Source of the DNA: Mesostigma viride
Lineage: Eukaryota; Streptophyta; Mesostigmatophyceae; Mesostigmatales; Mesostigmataceae
Assembly (NCBI GenBank): GCA_009746045.1
Contig: RPFO01000253.1
Coordinates: 4,460,832 to 4,524,831 of the forward strand
Reading direction: 5' to 3'
Length of the DNA: 64,000 nt
Numbering within the stretch: the stretch's first letter is position 1; the number at the start of each line of letters is the position of its first letter. The notes beneath the pieces were generated by a model. The model was given only the letters and a program-made list of their open reading frames with translations. It was not told the origin of the DNA and searched no databases. A program made the translations under genes and the position numbers. Below, in pieces: positions 54,771 through 64,000 of this stretch.

Positions 54771-57470
54771 CTGCAAAACGTGCAGCAAGGCAAATCCATG
54801 CGATTCACGAGCTTTAGAAGAACTTTCCCTGAACCAGCAACACAGAGCATGTTAACTGGGTGGGAACTACGCTCAAATCGATGCGGACAGAAAGTTTAGA
54901 AGATGAAATCTGCTCGGAGAATACGAGATACAGCGTTGCAGAGTGATGGTAGCAGGCCAAGTAAGCGAGTATGCACCGCCACGTGTAGCTATACAAGCTC
55001 AGCTGGGACGGCAGCACCCCACAAAAGTCACAGGGTAGCCACCAGAAAACAATCATCCAGGGCTTGGTTAAACCTTGTCAAAAAGCAATTCCGGGTGGCA
55101 CATTTACCCACCACCTCATCATGGATAACAGCATCCTTGAAAATTCGGGCTCCTGCCAAATTATCTGACGACTGAGCTTTCTATTTAGACGCTAGAGGAA
55201 GCATGTCAAGGTGATGGTGTTGGTACATAAACCATGCAGGGTGGGCAGGGTCCAGCCAGGACGAGTAATTTCATATAAGGAGGAATTCTTTAGAAGACTG
55301 CCATGCAAGCACAAACATATGGCTTTGAAAGCCTTTTCAGGGCAGAACAGATTCCCAAGTGGTGCAACCGATCCAGATGTGTCGCTTCCTTTAAAATTTG
55401 TGAGATTGCAGGATAATAATATGCCGTGCAGGGCGCCTCTTTGCCACCCGCTGTCTCGATTGCATGTCATGCTACGGAAAACTACGGAATCTACGTTCAG
55501 TTTCTGTGCGACATGCACCCTTGGGTGCAGCATCCCACATGACATGCCAGCCCACATTATCATGCCCCACCCCGTTCGTCCCATCACACGCATCCCACCA
55601 CACTGTCACGCATCCCACCACACATGCCCCACCCCGTTTGTCCCCCCCCGAACGCGCGGCTATTACTTGCGTGCACACCCGCCTTTCAGTTTAAAAGAGA
55701 AAGGCCATTTACAATCTCGCGGGCTACTTGCAAGGTTTGAGACCCAAGTGGTCTCCCACACAACAACCACATGTGGAGCTGGAGGGTTTTCGCATACGCG
55801 GGCGTGGCAAGTTGAGGATGCCACCTGATGGGCTTTCTTGCAGGCGGCACCCCTTTTATCGCGATGGGGGTGAACCTTATGATGTTTGCAGGGAGGAATG
55901 GCTGTTAATTACGGTCGAGAACTCACTTGGGCGATGCTGCAGGCGGCAGGATTGGAGGGATCGAGGCTGCTCAGCACCCAGGCAGACACCTGATCCAGGG
56001 AGCTCGTTGCACTGAGAACCCAGAGGGTGGGAAAATGATCGCAAACGCATCACGTAGTCCAAATCAGGTCAAGAAAAAGTGGATGGGTGGCGGGTGGGTG
56101 GGTGGGTGGGTGGGTGGGTGGGTGGGTGGGTGGGTGGGTGGGTGGGTGGGTGGGTGGGTGGGTGGGTGGGTGGGTGGGTGGGTGGGTGGGTGGGTGGGTG
56201 GGTGGGTGGGTGGGTGGGTGGGTGGGTGGGTGGGTGGGTGGGTGGGTGGGTGGGTGGGTGGGTGGGTGGGTGGGTGGGTGGGTGGGTGGGGTGGGGTGGG
56301 TGAGGGGGGTTGGGTGGGGGGGTGTTTTCCTTGTGTTGTGGACTATAGCCAGATGACAGAGGAGTGGGGCAAAGTTGGTTTAAGCATTATGATTAGCTCT
56401 GGATAATTAATTTGGCATCAGAAAGTCCTTCACAATTACGACTGTAGGAGGCCGATGCAACTGATTGGCATGTCAGGATCCATATTAGGAATGAACGGAT
56501 GCAAGATGGCAGGCTTGAAACACACGTATAGCTAGGTACATGTAACCTGCATCGGCTGGTACGCATTAGAAGCCAACCATAGGCATCACTTAGGAAAGAG
56601 GGATTCAAGTGCCCCAGCTCTGCTAACGATAGTAAGTCATATCGTGCCGTCCTTTAGGAAGACGTTAAACGGAGTGCGAAGTAGTACAACGTGTTTGTTA
56701 GGCATAAGAAACCAGTTAATTTGCGTTCCCAAGCTGACCATTAACCCACGAAAATTATGGCCCCGTCGAGCAACACACTACACGATGACGTGTGTCCACC
56801 GAAAGCAACGCGTAAGTGGCCATGGAGCAGTGTGCCTAAGCTTGGCATGAAAGTAACTTTCATCATAAAATAAAAACTTGAAAGGTTTATGGTGAATGTA
56901 AGCTCGAGACATCGTCTTATATGTACATTCTTTGCAAAACCGACAAACTAGGTGACTGCGATTCATGTAAAGAAACTCCCTACTGCAGTGCGGTTGGGTG
57001 CGCAGTGACGAGCGATCGCACTGATTTGCCAAGAAACCCAAGAAGTACCTTATTCGTTCGGCCATTTGGAGCGAATGCAGTAAGGGAGGCAAGGGTTTAA
57101 GCTACGACGTATACGTGCTTTTCCTGGCCAATCCCGCTTCGCGCTTTGGCGGGCCTCTTAGGCTTAGGCCCTCGGCCCGCCGACAGGGCGGAAACATGGG
57201 CGAATGTGCCGTCAATCACCAGGCCAAATCGCGATTCACCAGGTAAAATTTTTATATCTATTGATCACGAGTTTCTGATTTCCATGCACATTCCCCCTAA
57301 TCTGCTCGTCATGCAGGCGTGAAATTGCGCCCAATTCCACAAATGCACTCTGAATTGAACTGTGAAGCCATTTCCTCGTAAGCTAGGTTCGTGTTGATCC
57401 CGTGCAACATGGCGGGAAACAGGACATTCGAAGTTGGGTACGCGGCGCGGCGCAACATACAAGATGACGC
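54771..57470. other. region without a recognised gene
   Basis: Short frames on both strands only. A minus-strand segment near 55165-55120 (DNLAGARIFKDAVIHDE) has splice-like borders and might be another exon of an upstream part of the GTPase gene. A CCCATCACACGCATCCCACC repeat lies at about 55560-55640. Confidence 0.3.
56089..56290 (+). repeat. (GGGT)n microsatellite, about 50 copies
   Basis: An almost perfect TGGG tetranucleotide run of about 200 bp, decaying into G-rich sequence to 56325. Frames across it encode only Gly-Trp-Val repeats and are not genes. Confidence 0.95.
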
Positions 57471-57474
57471 GTAC

Positions 57475-57740
57475 TTTGTTGTTGTTGTTGTTGTTGTTGT
57501 GTCCCACGCCGCACATGGGCAGCTGAGAATCTATAGTGGACGCGTACTTTAGTAATGTATGTACCGAACGGAAAATTGATGAAGTACTCATTACAAGTGG
57601 TTTGTAATGTCCCCGGCCACTATAGATTCTCTGCTGCCTATGTGCGGCGTGGGACACAACAACAACAATGTCCTCGGCCACTAAAGATTCTCTGCTGCCC
57701 ATTTGCGGCGTGGGACACAACAACAGCAACAACAACAACA
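57475..57740. repeat. inverted repeat with (GTT)n/(AAC)n arms
   Basis: The left arm (GTT)n-GTCCCACGCCGCACATGGGC to about 57541 is the reverse complement of two tandem right-arm copies (57614-57667 and 57668-57740) ending GCGGCGTGGGACACAACAAC. The spacer of about 70 bp would form the loop. Confidence 0.85.
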
Positions 57741-58187
57741 AGTGGTTTGTGCTAATCGTTATTGTGGATGTCGCACCAGAGATACGGCCCACGCAAACGG
57801 ACTGGCCACGTCCAACTACGCGGGAATAGACTGACTGACGTGCAACGGCCCCGCCAACGGGCAAACCATTGCTGCTTCTCCTCACCAGCAGGTTGGCGCC
57901 AAATTTTAGAGCGCGATGAGCGGATCCACGTGTCTCCGGGCATCGCATCGGCCTTCCACGTCTCACATAAGATAAGCAATGGTTGTCCTCAATATGTCGA
58001 AGCGATGGCGACAATAGCCCCTGAGCGAGCCCGCAGCAGGATCATCACGGCTTGAAGTGTCTAAAATTTGGATTGAAGTGAAGTAAGGCAAGTTATCCCA
58101 AGTTGCACAAACTGGCATACCTTGGAGGTGAAGAGGACCGGGTTTGCTTGAACGTCGTCTGCTAAGCCTCCCGTTAACCCTACCGTC

Positions 58188-61100
58188 ATGCCAGAATTGC
58201 CTGAGGTGGAGTACGGGCGGAGACTGCTGGAGGTGTACGCGGTTGGGAAGCGCATTTCATCGGTGATTGCCGAGAATGACGACAAGATATTCTCGGGTGT
58301 GCCCGCGGCAGCTATCCGGGAGAAGCTGAGCGGTAAGACGATTGTCGCGTCCCGGCGCTTGGGTAAGCACATCTGGCTGGAGCTCGACAACCGCCCCTGG
58401 CCTTCCTTCCATTTCGGGATGACAGGAGCCTTCTCCGTCAAGGGAAGTCAAGCTATGAAATACAAGGAATTCACCGTGGACACAAGCGCGTGGCCTCCCA
58501 AGTTCACGAAATTCCTCATGAAGCTGGAAGGCGGTGATGAGATTGCGTTCTCGGATCCCCGCCGGTTCTCCCGGATACGAGTCCTGGACGATCCTGAGCA
58601 CTCCCCTCCCATCAGCGAGTTGGGATTCGACGCCCTCTTGGCAATGCCGACGCTGGAGGAGTTTTCTGCGAAGTTGCGTGCAAGGACCGCGCCTGTCAAG
58701 GTACAGGCCTTGCATTGACCCCTGCATATTAGCACAGGCACAGGGACTACACGCTCGAGACGTGTGATGGCGCGATGGGATTTTGCCCCTGCATCAAGCG
58801 ATTCCACTTATTACTAGTTCGACACATTGAAGTTAAGGTGCCCATCCCAGTTATGTTGGACATGAATCTCAAGTACATCAATGGCCTGTGGACTTTGTGA
58901 TTGTGGCAGCTTTATCATACTGCCGATCAAGGGGTCGGTTAGTCAAGTTCCAGCCTATCATGAGTGGCATATTTGCTTATCTTCCGGTCAATGCCGCTGC
59001 ATCCACACAATGTTGTGAGCCGAGCCCAACCCGAAGCCCCCACAGTTCTGTTTCAAGCTCACTGTTGCGTTCCACACAGTGTGTGCCCAACCTGAGCCCA
59101 CCACTGTTTTGTTTCACCCACCCAGCGTGCGCTTTACCACCAGGTCATTCATTTTCTTGGGTACCGTCCATGTGTGTAGCCCATGTGCAGTTAATGGCGC
59201 AGCGTCTGCGCTTCTACGCTTCTGCCCTCGTTCCAATTCCCTACCCACTGCATTGGTGTGCCGTATCCACCCCAGCACATGGCCAACCATGCCCTGTTCA
59301 CTGCAATCATGCCCTGCTCATCACATGCATTGCTCCATTATCACTCATCTCCTATTCACCAGATAAATATCTCCTACCCATCACTCTTATGTGCCTTAGT
59401 CCTCACTAACGGCCCACCACAGGCGGTCCTCAAGTAACCGCGCCCTAATCACCTCCTCCTTATGTGCCCTAATCCTCACTAACGGCCCACCACAGGCGGT
59501 CCTCAAGTAACCGCGCCCTATTCACCTCCTCCTTACGTGCCTTAGTCCTTACTAACGGCCCACCACAGGCGGTCCTCAAGTAACCGCGCCCTATTCACCT
59601 CCTCCTTATGTGCCTTAGTCCTCACTAACGGCCCACCACAGGCGGTCCTCAAGTAACCGCGCCCTAATCACCTCCTCCTTATGTGCCCTAATCCTCACTA
59701 ACGGCCCACCACAGGCGGTCCTCAAGTAACCGCGCCCTATTCACCTCCTCCTTATGTGCCTTAGTCCTCACTAACGGCCCACCACAGGCGGTCCTCAAGT
59801 AACCGCGCCCTAATCACCTCCTCCTTATGTGCCCTAATCCTCACTAACGGCCCACCACAGGCGGTCCTCAAGTAACCGCGCCCTATTCACCTCCTCCTTA
59901 CGTGCCTTAGTCCTTACTAACGGCCCACCACAGGCGGTCCTCAAGTAACCGCGCCCTATTCACCTCCTCCTTATGTGCCTTAGTCCTCACTAACGGCCCA
60001 CCACAGGCGGTCCTCAAGTAACCGCGCCCTAATCACCTCCTCCTTATGTGCCCTAATCCTCACTAACGGCCCACCACAGGCGGTCCTCAAGTAACCGCGC
60101 CCTATTCACCTCCTCCTTACGTGCCTTAGTCCTTACTAACGGCCCACCACAGGCGGTCCTCAAGTAACCGCGCCCTATTCACCTCCTCCTTATGTGCCCT
60201 AGTCCTCACTAACGGCCCACCACAGGCGGTCCTCAAGTAACCGCGCCCTAATCACCTCCTCCTTATGTGCCCTAATCCTCACTAACGGCCCACCACAGGC
60301 GGTCCTCAAGTAACCGCGCCCTATTCACCTCCTCCTTATGTGCCTTAGTCCTCACTAACGGCCCACCACAGGCGGTCCTCAAGTAACCGCGCCCTAATCA
60401 CCTCCTCCTTATGTGCCCTAATCCTCACTAACGGCCCACCACAGGCGGTCCTCAAGTAACCGCGCCCTATTCACCTCCTCCTTACGTGCCTTAGTCCTTA
60501 CTAACGGCCCACCACAGGCGGTCCTCAAGTAACCGCGCCCTATTCACCTCCTCCTTATGTGCCTTAGTCCTCACTAACGGCCCACCACAGGCGGTCCTCA
60601 AGTAACCGCGCCCTAATCACCTCCTCCTTATGTGCCCTAATCCTCACTAACGGCCCACCACAGGCGGTCCTCAAGTAACCGCGCCCTATTCACCTCCTCC
60701 TTACGTGCCTTAGTCCTTACTAACGGCCCACCACAGGCGGTCCTCAAGTAACCGCGCCCTATTCACCTCCTCCTTATGTGCCTTAGTCCTCACTAACAGC
60801 CCACCGCAGGCGGTCCTCAAGTAACCGCGCCCTATTCACCGCACCGCACCGTGACATGTCCTGCCCACCACGTGGACGTGCCTTGTTCTCTATAACCGGC
60901 CGATTTTCTCGTGTCACCGCGGCAATCTGCCAACAATAGGCGGTCCTCCTACACCCGCCCTGTCCTGCTGACCACATGAACATCTCCTTGACATGAACAT
61001 CTGCTTCCCACCACTCTGACGTGCCTTTTTTGTTACTATCGACCTATCACAGGCGGTGCTTCTAGACCAGTCCTTCTCTGCTGGCGTCGGCAATTGGGTG

Positions 61101-62279
61101 GCAGACGAGATCCTCTACCAGGCCCGTGTGCACCCCTCCCACCGCGCGTCGCAGCTCTCTGACCGCCAGGTGGCGACGCTGCGTGACAAGATGGCCTATG
61201 TGCTGGAGACCGCAGTGGGCCACAACGCGGACTCGTCCTTCTTTCCCTCCGACTGGATGTTCCACATGCGCTGGGGCAAGGGCAGAGCGGGGGCCCAAAA
61301 CGGGAGCGGCCACAAGGTGGCGTTCATCACCGTGGGGGGCCGCACGACCGCGTTTGTGCCATCGTTGCAGAAGCTGTCGCCCGGGCAGGCGGCAGAAGCG
61401 GTCGAGGGAGGGGAAGGAGAGGGGGATGAGGTGGAGGGTGCGGTGGCTGGGGGTAGTGTCGGCAAGGGAAGCAAGAAGGTTGGGGCGAGGAAGGCGGTTG
61501 GTGGGAGCAAGGGGAGCGAGAAAGGGCAAGAGAAAACGACCCCGAAGCGGAAAAAGGCTGGGGGGGTTGTTCCGGGTGATGTTGTTGTGGAAGGGGAGCT
61601 GACTTCTTCAGCCGTCACCAAGAAAACGGCTGCTCCGCGTGGGCGCAAGAACAATGGCGGCGCGACGACGGAGCATGAGATGCAGAAAGGGGAGGGCAAG
61701 CGTGCCAGTTTCCCAGCTTCTGAAGATGCTGCAGATGTCGTCTTGACCGCTGATGATGCCCCTGGTGCTGCTGGCGTCCGGCTGGCGGCCAAGGGGGGCC
61801 GGGCCAGGTCCAGAGGTAAGGAGGCCAAAAGTGTGGAAGCAGTTCCCGCAGCTGCGAAGGTATCGGGAAGGAAACAGACGAACAAAAGGGGAAATAAACA
61901 GGCTACCGAAAGGGGAAATGAAGACAGCGGCAGCGTCCAAGTGGCCGCTGGCACCGCTGACATCCCAAACGTCGAGGCTGAGCCGGAGAGCGAGCCTGCG
62001 GGGGTGGTCGGTGGCTCTGCTGCTGCCACCTCCCAGCGTGGCACAAAAGGCAGGGTTAGGAAGGCAGGGGCGGCAGCTGGGACAGCTGGCAGTAATAGCC
62101 CCGCTGGCAACGCTACCACTGGTGCGAGGGGTAGGAAACCCAAGGGGGCTGTGTCGGCTGTAGAAGAGCTGCTGCCTGTACCGGCTGTGAAGACAGGGAA
62201 AGGGCGGGCACGCAAGGCTGTGGCCCTGCAGCCGGGAGCACAGGTGGAGACGCAGGTGAAGCGGCCGCGGAGGCGGTAG
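58188..62279 (+). CDS. FPG: formamidopyrimidine-DNA glycosylase (Fpg/MutM type, plant-like)
   Basis: Two exons, 58188-58700 and 61053-62279, phase 0, 579 residues. The enzyme removes oxidised purines in base-excision repair. MPELPEVE at the start supplies the catalytic Pro2 and Glu3; Lys60 (RRLGKHIW) matches the catalytic-site lysine of bacterial Fpg, and HFGMTG is at 75-80. The helix-two-turn-helix follows the intron (GVGNWVADEILYQARVHP, about 182-199). The bacterial zinc finger is replaced by FITVGGRTTAFVPSLQ, the zincless finger of plant and fungal enzymes, with the DNA-binding Arg kept. Beyond residue 280 there is a 300-residue Lys/Ala/Gly-rich tail with repeated PRGRK, GRARK and GRKPKG motifs, like AT-hooks or nuclear signals; it makes the protein about twice the bacterial length. 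Plant FPG also has a basic tail, but shorter. The start codon must be 58188, as the catalytic Pro follows it. Confidence 0.93.
59391..60850 (+). repeat. 73-bp tandem array in the FPG intron
   Basis: Twenty units with period exactly 73 from 59391 to about 60838. Three unit types alternate: A (GTGCCTTAGTCCTCAC), B (GTGCCCTAATCCTCAC) and C (CGTGCCTTAGTCCTTAC), in the order ABCABABCABCABABCABCA with unit 12 mixed. Each unit contains CTAACGGCCCACCACAG followed by GCGGTCCTCAAGTAA, resembling the real acceptor at 61052. Degenerate relatives lie near 60930. Confidence 0.95.
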
Positions 62280-63339
62280 CCTAACCCCAGTTGTTTTGTA
62301 GGGGCTTTAGATCGGTGTTACTCATGCCAGTTTGATCACTGACCTGGGCTTTCCTGGGCTGTCGTGTGTTCGATCATGGATGAATATTGTAGCACTGTTA
62401 TTCCAGGGAATTTTGTGTCACAACGTGTTGCATCTTCATGGTTGTGCATATGGGAAAGCCCTAAAGCTGACTGTGGGCCCCATGCAACATGCATGCGCTG
62501 GGACCCACATGTGCTGGCGATGCCTTTGTTCCCTGCCAGGGTTGGAGCATGAGCGGGCGGCAGTTTGGGACAGTCTGGGAAGGATCAAGGGTGTGGCACT
62601 ACTTATTTGGTCAGGCAGCACCCGTCGAGGGCAGAGAGGCAGCCTCCTAACTAGTAACTTGGTGCTCAACGCACCTCCAAGGGTGGGTCAGAAACCTTGT
62701 GCAAGAGCTTGTCTGCCTACAAGTGACGGTGACATTCCAATTTTACGACCAAACCTCCAGATGCTGGCCTGTACAGTATGCCTTTATATGTGTTGATAGG
62801 GAATATGTTTAAAACCTAAAACGTAATTTTATGCAATAATTCATTGTGAGTCATGCATGCTAGTGTTGGGGAGTTGTGGAGCACAATAATACACTAAATT
62901 ATAGTGCTTTTTCCATCCCTGTTTGTTGCACGATGGGAATTGTGAATAATTTAAGCACGTGTGACGTGTTGTGGCGCGCGGGTGCCAATGTGATGAAAGG
63001 GGGCAGATGTTCCCGCCTAATTCCCTCATACCCAATTAAGGTGCGCCGGCCGGCTTACGCATGCATGCAAGCACTGCGCGTTCAAACTGGACAGCCCTAG
63101 GTATTATTATATATATGGTCCAAATGGTATAAGCAGGCGCAGGAGAGCGATCTACTCGGCAAAGCACATATGCAGCCTCCAGGGCATATCCACCAGGGCT
63201 ACACATGCATATCCACCTCCATTCATTTCCATCATCCTGAACGACTGGCGACAAACGCGGATAAGATAAGTACAGCAGGCTCGAGCTACCATGGTCCGGA
63301 TTCTTGCATGCAGATTTCTGGCATGTGCCGGTTGTACGT
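62280..63339. other. 3-prime flank of FPG, no gene recognised
   Basis: One 154-residue frame (62332-62796 +) has no known domain. A copy of the 43-bp dispersed repeat lies at about 63296-63339. Confidence 0.4.
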
Positions 63340-63352
63340 CTCCGTCTTGGAT

Positions 63353-63397
63353 TAATTAATTAATTAATTAATAGACACGTGGGAGGGGAACATGGGA
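63353..63397 (-). mobile_element. 45-bp CACGTG-element fragment
   Basis: Flanked by the exact 13-bp TSD CTCCGTCTTGGAT (63340-63352 and 63398-63410). Tail first on this strand, then TAGACACGTGGGAGGGGAAC; the inner part of the hairpin is deleted. Confidence 0.85.
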
Positions 63398-63489
63398 CTC
63401 CGTCTTGGATACGAATCATCATATATTAGAAAAATTACAATTACTTAATTACATCAGATTGAAGGCACCCAATTAAACATACATGTAAT

Positions 63490-63597
63490 TAATTGATTAA
63501 TTAATAGACACGTGACGGCGTCACGTGAGCGTAAGTCCTCAGTGGGAGGGGCCGGAACATTGGATCAAAGGAATGGATTATGTGAGCTATCTGGGTC
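63490..63597 (-). mobile_element. CACGTG-hairpin short element
   Basis: Inverted: a (TTAA)-rich tail, TAGACACGTGACGGCGTCAC, CCTCAGTGGGAGGGG, ending at GAGCTATCTGGGTCC. No TSD was identified because of AT-rich flanks. The following 63598-63912 shows no gene. Confidence 0.75.
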
Positions 63598-63912
63598 CAC
63601 ATAAACGAAGCCAACACTAACAAGAGATACCACGCTAACAAGAGATACCATGACAAAAGAACTATACAGCCGACATGGAACACATTTTTTTCTTTTAACA
63701 TATATTATACACGTGCACCTCGGCCAGTCCACTAGGCAGTGAGCATCAATGCATCTGCCTTGGACGTTTACTGTTGGACGCCCGATCATGCCTGCATGTA
63801 AGCGTGAGCAAGCAATATAGGTGACAGTGCAAGCATTCATGACGACATGCACTGGCAATAACTAGCTAGGGCTGCATATGGCGTATGCGTCCATGCACAG
63901 CTGTTCATGCAG

Positions 63913-63960
63913 GGTCCGACTGGCTTTATGCATGCCGGAATGACCGACTCCTGCAACCTG
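63913..63960 (+). CDS. candidate exon at the window edge
   Basis: A 48-bp segment between a TTCATGCAG acceptor and a CTG-GTGAGT donor, open in phase 0 (GPTGFMHAGMTDSCNL). It may belong to a gene continuing past the window. No family recognised. Confidence 0.25.
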
Positions 63961-64000
63961 GTGAGTTTCCCGCCATCCTTATCTTCGTCGACTTCATCAA

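Noticed and set aside
56079..56406. Gly-Trp-Val repeat proteins
   Set aside because: Pure translation of the GGGT microsatellite.
59391..60850. CRISPR-like array
   Set aside because: The units are directly tandem with no unique spacers and lie in a spliceosomal intron of a eukaryotic gene.
61062..62215. 339- and 155-residue minus-strand frames
   Set aside because: Antisense of FPG exon 2 and its basic tail.

Overview
This window looks like nuclear DNA from a eukaryote, most likely a green alga. I infer that from spliceosomal introns with GT-AG ends, GC-rich exons in AT-richer introns, a plant-type SMP/C2 protein, a plant-type zincless-finger Fpg glycosylase, and a short interstitial tract of TTTAGGG-type repeats. 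No species can be named from the sequence alone. There is no sign of bacterial operons, rRNA or CRISPR.

Three host genes can be assembled exon by exon with matching splice phases. (1) 1295-6388 (+): a 684-residue membrane-anchored SMP/C2 protein of the plant synaptotagmin/NTMC2 type, in four exons. (2) 39715 to about 53143 (-): a large dynamin-like GTPase resembling nuclear GTPase SLIP-GC, with twelve phase-consistent exons plus one probable upstream exon; the true start is not found and a SAM-like exon lies further upstream. (3) 58188-62279 (+): formamidopyrimidine-DNA glycosylase, in two exons, with a 300-residue Lys/Ala-rich tail. Its intron carries a 1.46-kb array of 73-bp units that each mimic the real splice acceptor.

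The stretch from 6.9 to 39.6 kb is mostly mobile DNA, heavily nested. Using target-site duplications (TSDs) and empty-site comparisons within the window I could resolve several layers. There are non-LTR elements coding only an L1-ORF1-like RNA-binding protein (half-LINE elements), ORF2-type LINE fragments (endonuclease, reverse transcriptase, C-terminal domain), short CACGTG-hairpin elements, a tRNA-like SINE, a hAT-type element with a BED finger, three TTAA-flanked inverted-repeat elements, a MITE, the 3-prime half of an LTR retrotransposon, and a 43-bp micro-insertion with an 8-bp TSD. The deepest nest (27.9-35.5 kb) has six layers.

The most notable signal is that all the non-LTR families here, with or without ORF2, end in the same bulged hairpin (CTCC-CAAC-GGAG core, compensatory base changes on both strands) directly before a short-repeat tail, (TTAA)n, (TTCAA)n or (TTTAA)n. 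This suggests one reverse-transcription machinery with a shared 3-prime recognition structure, parasitised by ORF1-only and non-coding elements.
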